NCBI RefSeq assembly: GCF_009363855.1
Contig: NZ_CP045423.1
Coordinates: forward strand, 2,510,001 to 2,574,000
Direction of reading: 5' to 3'
DNA: 64,000 nt
DNA from: Microvirga thermotolerans
Lineage (GTDB): Bacteria; Pseudomonadota; Alphaproteobacteria; Rhizobiales; Beijerinckiaceae
In this document: one piece after another, positions 1 through 9,145 of the stretch
How positions within the stretch are numbered: position 1 is the stretch's first letter
Layout of the letters: every line of letters starts with the position of its first letter
Program-made: the position numbers and the translations under genes
The notes under the pieces: model-generated
The model's input: only the letters and a program-made list of their open reading frames with translations
Database searches by the model: none
What the model was told of the DNA's origin: nothing

Positions 1-1115
1 GCAACGGCTTCCTGATCGGAACCTGGGCCGCGCAGCTTCCGCGGTTCAAGGCCGCGCTCGGACTGTCGGACGGCGAGCTCAGCATGGCCCTCCTCGCCTT
101 CGGGCTCGGAGCGGTGCTCCTCATGCCCCTCATCGGCTGGATGACGGCCGCCTTCGGGAGCGGCCGGGTCGCGACCGCCGCCGCCTTCGCCTTCGCCGGA
201 ACCCTCGTTCTCCCGGGCCTCGCGCCCACCCTGCCGGCCCTCGTCGCCGCCGCCTTCGTCGCCGGAGCCTGCAACGGCACCATGGACGTCTCCATGAACA
301 CCAACGCCACCCTGGTCGAGCGGACCTGGGGCCGGGCGATCATGTCCTCCTTCCACGCCTTCTTCAGCCTGGGCGGCCTTCTGGGCGCGGCGGCCTCGGG
401 GGCCCTGATCGCCCGGGGCCTCGACATCGTTCCCACCCTGCTCGTCACCTGCGGCGGCACCGCGCTCCTGTTCCTGGCGGCGTCCCTGTCGGTCATGCGC
501 GAGGCGGACCGCGCCGGCGGGAGCCACGGCCTCGCCCTGCCCCGGCGGGGCGTCCTCGCCCTCGCCGGGCTGGCGCTCCTCTGCTTCCTGGTCGAGGGCG
601 CGATGGTGGACTGGTCGGCGATCTACCTCCAGACCGTCGCCGGGGCGAGCCTGGAGCGGGCGGTGAGCGGCTTCGCGGCCTTCTCCCTCGCCATGACCGC
701 CTGCCGCTTCATGGGCGATTTCGCCGTCCGCTCCCTCGGGCGTGTCCGGACCCTGATGGCGGGCGGGCTCCTGGCGGCCGCCGGCCTTGTCCTTGCGCTG
801 GCGGTCCCGCAGCCGGCCGCCGCCTCCGCGGGGTTCGCGCTCGTCGGGCTCGGCCTCGCCAACGTGGTACCCGTCCTCTTCAGCACCGCCGGCGAGACGC
901 CCGGCATTCCCCCGAGCATGGGCGTGGCCATGGTGGCGACCCTGGGCTACGCGGGCCTGCTCCTCGGCCCGCCGCTCATCGGCTTCGGAGCGGACCTCCT
1001 GGGCCTTCGCGCCATGTTCGGCCTTCTGGCCCTGGGTGCCCTTGTCGTCGTCCTGGTGGCGCGGCCGGTGCTCTCGCCCCGGCAAAGTTTCCCTTCTCCC
1101 CGGCCGACCCGATAA
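1..1115 (+). CDS. MFS transporter, 5' end cut by window edge
   Basis: The frame is open from base 3 to a TAA at 1113-1115 (about 370 codons), with no stop before the first internal ATG at 84, so the true start lies upstream of the window. The protein is almost entirely hydrophobic, with about ten or more membrane segments separated by short Arg/Gly-rich loops, and it ends in a basic tail. The layout (NGFLIGTW and a G-Q-P/L-type amphipathic stretch early, a second hydrophobic half after a central hydrophilic loop near residue 175) fits the major facilitator superfamily, subgroup resembling YbjJ-type permeases. It should move a small solute across the inner membrane; the substrate cannot be read. 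The next gene starts 73 bases on in the same direction. Confidence 0.8.
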   Translation, partial: NGFLIGTWAAQLPRFKAALGLSDGELSMALLAFGLGAVLLMPLIGWMTAAFGSGRVATAAAFAFAGTLVLPGLAPTLPALVAAAFVAGACNGTMDVSMNTNATLVERTWGRAIMSSFHAFFSLGGLLGAAASGALIARGLDIVPTLLVTCGGTALLFLAASLSVMREADRAGGSHGLALPRRGVLALAGLALLCFLVEGAMVDWSAIYLQTVAGASLERAVSGFAAFSLAMTACRFMGDFAVRSLGRVRTLMAGGLLAAAGLVLALAVPQPAAASAGFALVGLGLANVVPVLFSTAGETPGIPPSMGVAMVATLGYAGLLLGPPLIGFGADLLGLRAMFGLLALGALVVVLVARPVLSPRQSFPSPRPTR

Positions 1116-1188
1116 GCTTGTCGCGCGTTATTCATAAGACCTTCACGAGGGTGCGGGCATAAAGGGCGCGCAGGTCTGGAGTTCGGTC

Positions 1189-2193
1189 ATGTTGTGGGAC
1201 AACATCGCCCGGCGCAGCGCCGGGTCGGGGGGCGGCGGAACCGTTGCGGAGGTGCCGGCGTCGGTCGAGCGGGAACCCCGTTCCAGGATCAGGATCGGCC
1301 TGGCGCTCGGCGGCGGCGCCGCCCGGGGCTGGTCCCATATCGGCGTCCTGCGGACCCTGAGCGAGGCCGGCATCGTGCCGGACGTGATCGCCGGATGCTC
1401 CATCGGCGCCGTGGTCGGCGGCTGCTATGCGGCCGGCAAGCTCGACGAACTCGAGACCTTCGCCCGCTCCCTCACCAAGCGCCGTGTCATGGGCCTGCTC
1501 GACTTCCACATCAGCGGGTCGGGCCTGATCGCCGGAACGCGCCTGCAGCGCCTGCTCGACCACGACCTCACGGACAAGAAGGTCGAGGACCTGCCGATCC
1601 GCTTCTGCACCATCGCCACGGAACTGGCGAGCGGCCACGAGATCTGGCTGACCCGCGGCTCCCTCGTCCAGGCCATGCGGGCATCCTATGCCCTGCCGGG
1701 CGTGTTCGACCCGGTGCTGATCGGCGGCCGCTGGCTCATGGACGGCGCACTCGTCAATCCGATCCCGATCACCGCCGCCCGCGCCCTCGGCGCGGACCTC
1801 GTGATCTGCGTGAACCTGAACGGCGAGATCCGGATCCGCGGCACGGTGATCCAGTCCTACGATTCCGACAGCGACGAGCGCGAGATCGAGGAGGCCATGG
1901 TGGAGCCGAGGCGCTGGGGCATCTTCCCGCCGTCCCGCGCGGGCAAGCCGCGCAAGCCCAACGCGCCCGGCATCGCGACCGTGATGGTCGACGCCTTCAA
2001 CATCACCCAGGACCGGATCGCCCGCTCCCGCCTCGCCGGCGACCCTCCCGACGTGATGATCGCTCCCAAGCTCTCCAAGATGGGCCTGTTCGAGTTTCAC
2101 CGGGCCGAGGAGTGCATCGCCCTCGGCCGGCAGGCGACCGAGCGCGCCCTGCCCGACATCCTGGAGCTGATCCAGGAAACCCAGGGCGTCTGA
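1189..2193 (+). CDS. Patatin-like phospholipase family protein (RssA-like)
   Basis: 334 residues. The patatin signature is complete: the Gly-rich oxyanion loop GGGAARG at about 41-47, the nucleophile motif GCSIG at 69-73 (Ser71), and the second dyad residue in the DGA motif at about 185-187. These are the serine/aspartate catalytic dyad of bacterial patatin-type lipid acyl hydrolases. There is no signal peptide, so it is probably cytosolic or membrane-associated, acting on acyl lipids. The 40-residue N-terminal extension before the fold is Gly/Ser-rich and poorly conserved, so the true start could be slightly downstream. It ends one base before the convergent CBS gene. Confidence 0.88.
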   Translation: MLWDNIARRSAGSGGGGTVAEVPASVEREPRSRIRIGLALGGGAARGWSHIGVLRTLSEAGIVPDVIAGCSIGAVVGGCYAAGKLDELETFARSLTKRRVMGLLDFHISGSGLIAGTRLQRLLDHDLTDKKVEDLPIRFCTIATELASGHEIWLTRGSLVQAMRASYALPGVFDPVLIGGRWLMDGALVNPIPITAARALGADLVICVNLNGEIRIRGTVIQSYDSDSDEREIEEAMVEPRRWGIFPPSRAGKPRKPNAPGIATVMVDAFNITQDRIARSRLAGDPPDVMIAPKLSKMGLFEFHRAEECIALGRQATERALPDILELIQETQGV

Positions 2194-2625
2194 TCAGGCG
2201 GTGGCGATGTAGTCCTTGATGGCCTGAGCCTCGGCCTCGATCTCGGCCAGGCGGTTCTTCACCACGTCGCCGATGGAGACGATGCCCACCAGCGCTCCGT
2301 CCTCCACGACGGGGACGTGGCGGAACTTGCCGTTGGTCATGGCTTCCATCAGGTCGTTCACGGCGGTCCGCGTGGTGCAGGTGACGACCTTCTCCGTCAT
2401 GAACCGGGAGACCGGCGCCTCGAGGGCCGCGGGCCCCTGCTCCGCGACGGCCCGGACGATGTCCCGCTCGGAGACGATCCCCGAGACCGGGCGGACCCCG
2501 TCGACCACCAGCAGGGCGCCGATCCTGTGCTCGGCCAGCATGCGGGCGGCCTCGCCCAGGGTCCTCTGCGGCCCGATGGTCACCACGTTGCGGCCTTTGG
2601 TCGAAAGGATTCGATGGACGGACAT
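2194..2625 (-). CDS. CBS-domain pair protein
   Basis: 143 residues made of two CBS motifs (about 8-62 and 75-132) and nothing else. The typical T-x-x-E-A-A, RIGALLVVD and GIVSERDIVRA elements are visible, followed by the second copy with HVPVVEDGALVGIVSIGDV. Stand-alone CBS pairs bind adenine nucleotides and act as small energy or redox sensors; the partner here is unknown. The start at 2625 is supported by GGAGG nine bases upstream. The gene converges on the patatin gene with no intergenic gap. Confidence 0.9.
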   Translation of the reverse strand: MSVHRILSTKGRNVVTIGPQRTLGEAARMLAEHRIGALLVVDGVRPVSGIVSERDIVRAVAEQGPAALEAPVSRFMTEKVVTCTTRTAVNDLMEAMTNGKFRHVPVVEDGALVGIVSIGDVVKNRLAEIEAEAQAIKDYIATA

Positions 2626-2751
2626 GCTCGCCTCCGTTGCGCGGCTGCGAGGTCCGCGCCGTCGCGGCCGCTAGACCGATGCCGGACCCCGTCCCAGGGA
2701 CGATCCTGACCCGGCGTCAGAAAGCAATGATCCGGCGAAACGGCCGCCTTT

Positions 2752-3567
2752 TCAAGCGGGCAGGCGCGAACGGCGGGGCGGCAGGGGATCGAGGAGGGGA
2801 AAGAAGGCCAGCCCGACGAGGAAGCCGCCCACATGGGCCTCCCAGGCGATGCTGGCATCGGCGACGCCGAAGGGCTGGACGAAGCCGAACAGGTAGTTCG
2901 CCGCGAACCAGACGCCGAGGAAGATCAGGACCTGCCGGTTTCGGACGATGTCCAGAAGCCCCTCCCGCCGCCGCTCGTGAGCGAGGGTCGGCCGCCCTTC
3001 GGGAAGCCACTCCGCCGGAGCGAACATGAACCAGGAGGCGGCCGCCATCATGCCCGACACCGCCGCCGAGGCGCCGATCATCGGAATGATCTGCAGGGAA
3101 TTCATGAAGGCATAGAGCACGGCGCCGCCCACGGCCGACACGGCGGCGAGGGCGAGAAACCGTCCCGTGCCGCAGCGGCGGGCGATGGGGGTTCCGAAGG
3201 CGGCGAGCCAGATGCCGTTGATGAGCACGTGGCTCCAGGAGCCGTGAAGGAACGCATAGGTCAGCGCCGTCCAGGGACGCCCTTCCCCGTCCTGAAGAAC
3301 GAACCGTCCGAGCGCCACAAGGGAGGAGCTTTCCGGGGACGAAGCCCGCCGCAGGGCGTTCAGGACCTCCTGGACCTCGACCCCTCCATAGGCCACCGCC
3401 CAACGGGCGGGAATCACCGCATAGTCGAGGAGGAGCCGAAAATCCGTCTCTTCCGACAGGAACGACCGCAGGGCATGAATGCCGACGAGGACGCCGATGC
3501 TCCACGCGACGACGGAAGGCAGGTTGAGGATCGGCTCACGGGAGGAGCGTGCAGGATTCGGCATCAT
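2752..3567 (-). CDS. Rhomboid-family intramembrane serine protease
   Basis: 271 residues from the double ATG at 3564-3567; an in-frame ATG at 3639 would add 24 low-complexity residues and is less likely. Rhomboid hallmarks: HGSWSHVLINGIWL in the second core helix, the serine motif GASA (Ser about 167) in a hydrophobic helix, and the catalytic His (about 245) in AHVGGFLVG of the last helix. Six or so membrane segments are visible. These enzymes cleave transmembrane substrates within the inner membrane. The substrate is unknown. Confidence 0.85.
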   Translation of the reverse strand: MMPNPARSSREPILNLPSVVAWSIGVLVGIHALRSFLSEETDFRLLLDYAVIPARWAVAYGGVEVQEVLNALRRASSPESSSLVALGRFVLQDGEGRPWTALTYAFLHGSWSHVLINGIWLAAFGTPIARRCGTGRFLALAAVSAVGGAVLYAFMNSLQIIPMIGASAAVSGMMAAASWFMFAPAEWLPEGRPTLAHERRREGLLDIVRNRQVLIFLGVWFAANYLFGFVQPFGVADASIAWEAHVGGFLVGLAFFPLLDPLPPRRSRLPA

Positions 3568-3848
3568 GGAAAAAGCTTTGCACGGCGGAACGCGCCGCAC
3601 CAGCGAAGGTGCTCCGGGGGAAGTGCCCGATGATCGCATCGGGCACTTCCCCTAGCGGTAACTGCATGTAAGATCCTCCAGGCTCAAGGCAAACGGCCAA
3701 GCTTCCGCCGCTGAACGGTGGATAATTTTCGTTAACCATACCGGAACCGATCCCACCGCGACGCGTTAACTCACCTTTTACTTTTTGCTTGAGCCGCGAA
3801 TCCCACCGTGTCAGTTTGGTTAAAAGAACATTAACCGGCTGGTGGGGC

Positions 3849-4538
3849 ATGCGGCAGGATTGTTTCAAGAATTTGTTCGGCCAGGCGACGAAGTCGCTTC
3901 TTTCCTCCAAATTCGTTCGTACGGCTTTCCTCGGTCTCTCTCTTCTGGCGCCGGCGTGGTTCGCCGAGGCGCAGACCCTCGCGGCCCTTCCCCCGGCGGG
4001 CCATTCCATCATGGACATGGGCAGCGCCAAGCCCATCATGGGCTGGGTCAGGTTCTGCGAGAAATATCCTTCCGAGTGCGCGGTCAACACCGCCGAGCCG
4101 GAAACCATCGAGCTCACCCCCCAGACCTGGAAGCTGATCACCTCGGTGAACCAGCGCGTGAACTCCACCGTGAAGGCCGTGACGGACCAGGACCACTGGG
4201 GCGTGGTCGACGTCTGGGGCTTCCCCGACGACGGCAAGGGCGACTGCGAGGACTTCCAGCTCCTGAAGCGCCGCATCCTGGCCGAGAACGGCCTGCCCCG
4301 CCGCGCCATGCGGATGACGGTGGTGATCGATGAGCTCGGAGAGGGCCATGCGGTGCTGCTGATCCGCACCAAGCAGGGCGATTACGTGCTCGACAACAAG
4401 ACCTCGGCGGTGCTCCCCTGGGACCGGACCGGCTACGTCTACATCAAGCGCGAAAGCCAGACGGCGACCGGCTGGGTGTCCCTCGGCGGCATCACCTCGC
4501 CGACGGTCAGCTCCCCGACCACCACAGCGAACCGCTGA
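3849..4538 (+). CDS. Periplasmic transglutaminase-like cysteine peptidase (BTLCP family)
   Basis: 229 residues from ATG 3849; an in-frame ATG at 3789 lies in the AT-richer leader and is less likely. A signal peptide covers about residues 20-42 (hydrophobic core ending near AEA). The catalytic triad of the bacterial transglutaminase-like cysteine protease family is in order: Cys133 in KGDCEDF, His167 in EGHAVL and Asp182 in VLDNKTS. The family (DUF920) is periplasmic, common in Hyphomicrobiales, and sometimes encoded with type I secretion/LapG-like systems; no such partner is seen here. Confidence 0.85.
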   Translation: MRQDCFKNLFGQATKSLLSSKFVRTAFLGLSLLAPAWFAEAQTLAALPPAGHSIMDMGSAKPIMGWVRFCEKYPSECAVNTAEPETIELTPQTWKLITSVNQRVNSTVKAVTDQDHWGVVDVWGFPDDGKGDCEDFQLLKRRILAENGLPRRAMRMTVVIDELGEGHAVLLIRTKQGDYVLDNKTSAVLPWDRTGYVYIKRESQTATGWVSLGGITSPTVSSPTTTANR

Positions 4539-4554
4539 AGGCGGGCGAGGCGGG

Positions 4555-5085
4555 TCAGCCGATCCGCTTCAGACCGGAAGCGAAACGCTTCCAGTTCGCC
4601 ACGTAGCCCTGCGCCGAGGCCCTCAGGCGCTCGACGGCGGCCTCGTCGAGCGCGCGGATCACCCGCGCCGGCGATCCCACGATCAGGGCGTTGTCCGGGA
4701 ATTCCTTCCCCTCCGTGACCAGGGCATTGGCGCCCACGATGGAATTCGCCCCGATCCGCGCCCGGTTGAGGATCGTCGCCCCCATGCCGATCAGGGAATT
4801 GCTGCCGATCGTGCAGCCGTGAAGGATGGCATGGTGCCCGACGGTGCAGCCGGTTCCGACGCTCAGCGGCGCCCCGGGATCCGTATGCAGCATGGCACCT
4901 TCCTGGATGTTGGTGCCTTCTCCGATATCGATGAGCTCGTTGTCGCCGCGCAGGACCGCGCCGAACCAGATCCCCACGTCCGGACCGAGGCGGACGCTGC
5001 CGATCACATGGGCATCGGGCGCCACCCAGAACCGTCCGGGTTCAGGGAGGTCCGGCATCCGGTCGTCGAGGCTGTAGATCGGCAT
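4555..5085 (-). CDS. Gamma-carbonic anhydrase family protein (YrdA-like)
   Basis: 176 residues starting MPIYSLDDRM. The sequence is a left-handed beta-helix made of hexapeptide repeats, with the metal-binding histidines of the Cam/YrdA group at about 67 (AMLHTDPG), 84-85 (GHHAILHG) and 89. The C-terminus is an amphipathic helix, as expected for the trimer. Whether it hydrates CO2 or is one of the many inactive family members cannot be told. The reading frame continues upstream to 5442 but overlaps the DUF3126 gene there and is not protein-like. Confidence 0.85.
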   Translation of the reverse strand: MPIYSLDDRMPDLPEPGRFWVAPDAHVIGSVRLGPDVGIWFGAVLRGDNELIDIGEGTNIQEGAMLHTDPGAPLSVGTGCTVGHHAILHGCTIGSNSLIGMGATILNRARIGANSIVGANALVTEGKEFPDNALIVGSPARVIRALDEAAVERLRASAQGYVANWKRFASGLKRIG

Positions 5086-5168
5086 GGGCGTTCGGATGTT
5101 GTGGAGCCCGCTCCGGGCCGGCTCCTTCGGGAGGGAGGCGGCGGCGCGGAATCCGCCGCCGCTTGCCG

Positions 5169-5381
5169 TCAGTCCTCGAGATCCGTGTCGAGGATGGCCA
5201 TGGTGAAGTTGAAGGAGCGGTCGCCGTCCTCGTCGTCGACGAAGAGCACGCCGACGAACTCCTCGCCGATATAAACCTCCGCCGAATCGGTCTTCTTGGG
5301 GCGACCGACCACGCGGATCGAGTGGTTCGCGAAAGTCTGGCGCAGATACCGCTCGACTTTCGCCATCTCCGTTTTGTCCAC
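5169..5381 (-). CDS. DUF3126 family protein
   Basis: 70 residues from a GTG at 5381, chosen because AAAGGA (5388-5393) sits six bases upstream and the conserved family start (V/M)DKTEMAKVERYLRQ begins exactly there; an ATG at 5405 would add eight residues. The sequence matches the alphaproteobacterial DUF3126 pattern, including GRPKKTDSAEVYIGEEFVGV and a run of acidic residues DDEDGD. Function is unknown. It is regularly found next to cysE in Hyphomicrobiales, as here, which may link it to cysteine/Fe-S metabolism by context only. Confidence 0.85.
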   Translation of the reverse strand: MDKTEMAKVERYLRQTFANHSIRVVGRPKKTDSAEVYIGEEFVGVLFVDDEDGDRSFNFTMAILDTDLED

Positions 5382-5466
5382 CGCTAGTCCTTTCTTCGTT
5401 TGCATGGGCGAAGCACTTGCCATGCCGGGCCAACGCGGGCAAGCCGGGTTCGATCCCGGAGGCGCG

Positions 5467-6303
5467 TCAGGCCTCGCCCTCTTCGGACAGGCAATGATCC
5501 ATGGACCGGGCCGGTTCGGGGCAGCCCGCGCTGCCGACGACCTTCGCCGGGACTCCCGCCACGGTCGCGTTGTGCGGGACCGGCTTGAGCACCACGGAGC
5601 CCGCCGCCACCCGAGCGCAATGCCCCACCTCGATGTTGCCGAGGATCTTGGCGCCGGCGCCGATGAGCACGCCGTGCCGGATCTTGGGATGGCGGTCTCC
5701 CCGCTCCTTCCCGGTCCCGCCCAGGGTCACGTTCTGGAGCATGGACACGTCGTCCTCGATGACCGCCGTGGATCCGACGACGAGGCCCGTGGCGTGATCG
5801 AGGAAGATGCCCTGGCCGATCCGGGCCGCCGGGTGGATGTCGGTCTGGAAGACCTCGGAGGAGCGACTCTGGAGATAGAGCGCGAAATCCTGCCGGCCGC
5901 GCTGCCAGAGCCAGTGGGCCAGGCGGTGGACCTGGATCGCGTGGAAACCCTTGAAGTAGAGCACGGGCTCGATCACCCGCGTGGTCGCGGGATCGCGGTC
6001 GAGGACGGCGCGGATGTCCGCGCGGAAGGCCTTGCCGATTCGAGGGTCGTCGCCGAGGGCCTCGTGGAAGGTCTGCTCGATGATGTCCGCTCCCAGCGCC
6101 GGATGGCCGAGCCGGGTGGAAACCCGGTGGACGACGGCGGCCTCGAGGCTCGGCTGCTGGAGCACGCTGGCGAGGGCGATCGCGCCGAGGGCCGGCTCGT
6201 CGCGGACGACGGCCTCCGCCTCCTGCCGCAGACGGTCCCAGAGGGGATCGACGGTTCCGGCAACGCGGTCCGGAGCGGCCGGCTTCATCCGTGGCTGTGT
6301 CAT
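5467..6303 (-). CDS. cysE: Serine O-acetyltransferase
   Basis: 278 residues. The N-terminal all-helical CysE domain (about 15-140) is followed by a hexapeptide-repeat beta-helix with the catalytic His in FLDHATG and the typical NVTLGGTGKERGDRHPKI loop. It transfers acetyl from acetyl-CoA to L-serine, the first step of cysteine synthesis. The C-terminal tail after GVPAKVVG is the region that in other CysE proteins binds O-acetylserine sulfhydrylase; here it ends Glu-rich. GAGGAG stands eight bases before the ATG. Confidence 0.93.
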   Translation of the reverse strand: MTQPRMKPAAPDRVAGTVDPLWDRLRQEAEAVVRDEPALGAIALASVLQQPSLEAAVVHRVSTRLGHPALGADIIEQTFHEALGDDPRIGKAFRADIRAVLDRDPATTRVIEPVLYFKGFHAIQVHRLAHWLWQRGRQDFALYLQSRSSEVFQTDIHPAARIGQGIFLDHATGLVVGSTAVIEDDVSMLQNVTLGGTGKERGDRHPKIRHGVLIGAGAKILGNIEVGHCARVAAGSVVLKPVPHNATVAGVPAKVVGSAGCPEPARSMDHCLSEEGEA

Positions 6304-6394
6304 GGTGGGCTCCTCGCCGGAGAGGGTTCGCTAGGTTCGGTCGAATTAGCATAGATAGGCGCAGCCTCACCATTCCCCCAGGTCAGAATCGGCC

Positions 6395-7195
6395 ATGCCC
6401 GTTCAAATTTCCTCGCCCTGCCCGAAGTTCTCCGTTTCGCTCGACGGTGCCGTTGCCACGCTCGCCATCGACAACCCGGCCAGGCACAACGCCATCGATC
6501 TCGAGATGTGGAAGGCCCTTCCGCCGATCATGGCCATGCTGGAGCGGGACGAGCGGGTGCGCGCGATCCTGCTCCGCGGCGCGGGCACGAGCGCCTTCGC
6601 CGCAGGCGCGGACATTTCCGAGTTTGCGACGGTGCGCGCCGATTCCACGGGAGGGCGTCTATACGAGGCCGCGAACGAGGCGGCCTTCTGGGGGGTCGCC
6701 CATTGCGGAAAGCCGGTGATCGCGATGATCCGGAGCTTCTGCCTCGGCGGCGGGCTCGGCCTCGCCCTCGCCTGCGACCTGCGCATCGCCTCGGACGACG
6801 CCCAGTTCGGCATCCCCGCGGCGAAGCTGGGCGTCGGCTACCCGCCGGGCGCCATGCGGCTCGTCACGGCCGCCGTCGGCGGCCCCGCCGCCCGCGACCT
6901 GTTCTATACGGCGCGGCGGATCGGCGCGGCGGAGGCGGAGCGCCTCGGCATCGTGCAGCGGGTCGTTCCCGACGGCGAACTGGAGACGGCGGCGCTGGCG
7001 CTGGCATCGGAGATCGCCACGAATGCGCCGCTCACCATCCGGGCCGCGAAGGCGGCCATCGACGAGGCGCTCGGGATCGGGCGGCCCGGCACGGATCCCG
7101 TCGCCCTGGCGGACGCCTGCTTCGACAGCGCGGATGCGGTCGAGGGCCGGCAGGCCTTCCTCGAGAAGCGAAAGCCGTCCTTCTCCGGCCGCTGA
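6395..7195 (+). CDS. Enoyl-CoA hydratase/isomerase (crotonase) family protein
   Basis: 266 residues with the crotonase fold: the CoA/oxyanion loop AFAAGADISEF at about 68-78, the second oxyanion segment CLGGGLGLALACDLRIAS and the FGIPAAKLG loop. In classical hydratases two glutamates fall in these last two segments (GGG-x-E-LA and QPE-I-LG). Here the positions read GGGLGLA and GIPAAKLG, so both appear to be replaced (Gly and Ala). It therefore probably carries out another crotonase-type reaction. No beta-oxidation partner is adjacent. Confidence 0.85.
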   Translation: MPVQISSPCPKFSVSLDGAVATLAIDNPARHNAIDLEMWKALPPIMAMLERDERVRAILLRGAGTSAFAAGADISEFATVRADSTGGRLYEAANEAAFWGVAHCGKPVIAMIRSFCLGGGLGLALACDLRIASDDAQFGIPAAKLGVGYPPGAMRLVTAAVGGPAARDLFYTARRIGAAEAERLGIVQRVVPDGELETAALALASEIATNAPLTIRAAKAAIDEALGIGRPGTDPVALADACFDSADAVEGRQAFLEKRKPSFSGR

Positions 7196-7229
7196 TTCCC
7201 CGATCCCGGAATGCGCCCGGCCGGTGCGA

Positions 7230-7763
7230 TCACGCCCCGGCCAGGGCCTCCGGCACAACGGGCCGGCTCTCGTCCTCCCGCCGGTAGACGTAATACCGCC
7301 CTTGCGCGATTCCGGTCTCGGCGGTGATGTCGGCGCAGTGCGGCAGCTCGAACCCGCGGTCGGCGAGGAGCAGCCCGCCGGGCTGGAGCAGCTGGTCGAG
7401 GAGCGGCGAGAGGCGAAGGGCCACCTCCCGGTTCAGGTGCTCGTCGCCCGAGCCGATATCCGCATGGATCAGCGCGCACCTGCGCCGCGCGTCCCTGTCC
7501 GCCATGAAGGCGGGCAGCGTCTCGAACACGTCGCCGACCACGAGATAGCCCTCGGGCGGCAGGCAGCTGGGATGGGCCGCCGGCCGGCGTTCGAAGACAT
7601 AGATCTCCCGCCCCGGAAGACGGTTCCGCAGGTGGTCGTAGGTCCGACCGTTGCCGAGGCCGAGCTCAAGCACGAAGCCGGTCGGCGCGACGATCCCGCT
7701 CGCCCAGTCGAGGAGATCGCGCTGGGCGGTGAGCCGTCGGATGGCGCTGTCGAGTCGGGTCAT
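7230..7763 (-). CDS. Class I SAM-dependent methyltransferase
   Basis: 177 residues from ATG 7763 (GGAGG nine bases upstream). The SAM-binding motif I reads LELGLGNGRTYDHL at about residues 29-42, and an acidic residue follows at the end of the next strand (VFERR). A motif resembling LIHADIGSG follows. The small size and early motif I are typical of stand-alone Rossmann methyltransferases. The substrate is unknown. It faces the crotonase gene across 34 bases. Confidence 0.75.
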   Translation of the reverse strand: MTRLDSAIRRLTAQRDLLDWASGIVAPTGFVLELGLGNGRTYDHLRNRLPGREIYVFERRPAAHPSCLPPEGYLVVGDVFETLPAFMADRDARRRCALIHADIGSGDEHLNREVALRLSPLLDQLLQPGGLLLADRGFELPHCADITAETGIAQGRYYVYRREDESRPVVPEALAGA

Positions 7764-7937
7764 CCGGCCTCCATATTCCCCTAGGGAAAATGACACGGAC
7801 CGCCGCGAAATCAATGATCTGCGTGTCGAAGCTGAAGCGCTTCGCAAGCAACGCAACCTGGCCCGGCCTCTTGAAGCGGATTATCGAAGAAGCAGGGTAA
7901 ACGACTGCATTTCCGCGAATTTCTCCCGCAGTTACCT

Positions 7938-8702
7938 TCACGGCCTTTGCGACAGGAAGGCGAGGACGCCCTGCTTGTGGACCCGGTCGCCGACGGCGAG
8001 GTTGTGGTCCCGCCCCGGGATGTCGAGCGGCACCGCGGTCGGGATCAGTGCTGCGAGCTCCGGCCCCGAACCGGCCACGTCGTCCTCGGTGCCGACCGCC
8101 ACGAGGGTGGGAACGCGGATCGAGGCGGCTTCCTCCCGTGTGAGGACCTGCCGCGATCCCCTGATGCAGGCGGCCAGCGCCTTGAGGTCGCTCTTCGTCT
8201 GCTCCGCGAAGGCACGGAACATGCGCTGCATGGGATCCGTCAGGTCGTCGAGGGACGGCGCCTCCATGGCGTCGGCGATGCCGAGCGGCAGGCCCACGCC
8301 CTCCACGAGATGGATCCCGAGGCCGCCGAGGATCGCGGAACGCATCCGCTCCGGCGCCGCGAGGGCGAGATGGGCCGTGATCCGCGCCCCCATGGAATAG
8401 CCCATGACGTCCGCACGCTCGATCCCGAGATGGTCGAGGAGGCGGCACGCGTCCGCGGCCATGGTCCCGGATTCGTAATCCTCGGGCCGGTAGAGCTTCT
8501 CGCTCTGCCCGTGCCCCCGGTTGTCGAGGGCGATCACCCGGTAGCCCTCGCGGAGGAGGGTCTTCACCCAGAGCGTGTTCACCCAGTTGACCGCATGGTT
8601 CGACGCGAAGCCATGGATCAGGAGGATCGGATCCCCCTGCCCGCTCTCGGGGGCGACGTCGATATAGGCGATGCTGACACCGTCGGAATTGAAGAAGCGC
8701 AT
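7938..8702 (-). CDS. Alpha/beta-fold hydrolase
   Basis: 254 residues from ATG 8702 (MRFFNSDGVSIAY). Visible elements: the oxyanion motif LLIHGFASNHAVNW, the nucleophile elbow GYSMG at about 99-103, an Asp-bearing strand LVAVGTEDDVAG, and the catalytic His in PGRDHNLAVGD. The order Ser-Asp-His is complete. It is a cytosolic serine hydrolase with a lid region (about 135-190); the ester or C-C substrate is unknown. An in-frame ATG at 8786 would add 28 residues with no family character. Confidence 0.85.
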   Translation of the reverse strand: MRFFNSDGVSIAYIDVAPESGQGDPILLIHGFASNHAVNWVNTLWVKTLLREGYRVIALDNRGHGQSEKLYRPEDYESGTMAADACRLLDHLGIERADVMGYSMGARITAHLALAAPERMRSAILGGLGIHLVEGVGLPLGIADAMEAPSLDDLTDPMQRMFRAFAEQTKSDLKALAACIRGSRQVLTREEAASIRVPTLVAVGTEDDVAGSGPELAALIPTAVPLDIPGRDHNLAVGDRVHKQGVLAFLSQRP

Positions 8703-8869
8703 GGGACCGGCAATACGGGAATGGAAGGGCCGGCACCCTAAGGCAGCCCCTGCCCCCGACGCAATCTCCACCCTCGGAGGCCGCATGGCAGGGCTGCAAA
8801 AGCCTCTAGGCGCCCGGGCGATCCGACATTATGGTGCGCGCCAAATCCGACAGGTTCAGAGCGACGGCG

Positions 8870-9145
8870 ATGGCTGAGAACAAAGGCACACCTCACTTCC
8901 ACAACGAGCCGGGCGTCCCCGTGATTCACGTGGGCTCGAAGGAGTTCATGTGCATCGGCGCGAAGCCGCCCTTCGACCACCCGCACATCTTCCTCGACAT
9001 GGGCCGAGACACGGAAATCGTCTGCTCCTACTGCTCGACCCTGTACAAGTACGACCCCGCGCTTGCGACCTTCGAGTCCCGCCCGGCCGAGTGCGCCTGG
9101 GACGAGCCCGAGATCGCCGCGGACATTCCCCATCCGGCCCGGTGA
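8870..9145 (+). CDS. zf-CHCC zinc-finger domain protein
   Basis: 91 residues from ATG 8870; an ATG at 8831 would add 13 residues not expected in the family. The CHCC zinc motif is spread over the middle: Cys in FMCIGAKPPF, His in DHPHIFLDMG, then VCSYCSTLYKYD. This is the domain found in the mitochondrial complex I subunit NDUFS6 and in small bacterial homologues. Its stop codon overlaps the GTG start of the next gene (GTGA), so the two are probably translationally coupled. Confidence 0.85.
   Translation: MAENKGTPHFHNEPGVPVIHVGSKEFMCIGAKPPFDHPHIFLDMGRDTEIVCSYCSTLYKYDPALATFESRPAECAWDEPEIAADIPHPAR

Noticed and set aside
4555..5442. Carbonic-anhydrase gene extended upstream to 5442
   Set aside because: The extra 119 codons overlap the DUF3126 gene and are Arg/Gly-rich; the family start is at 5085.
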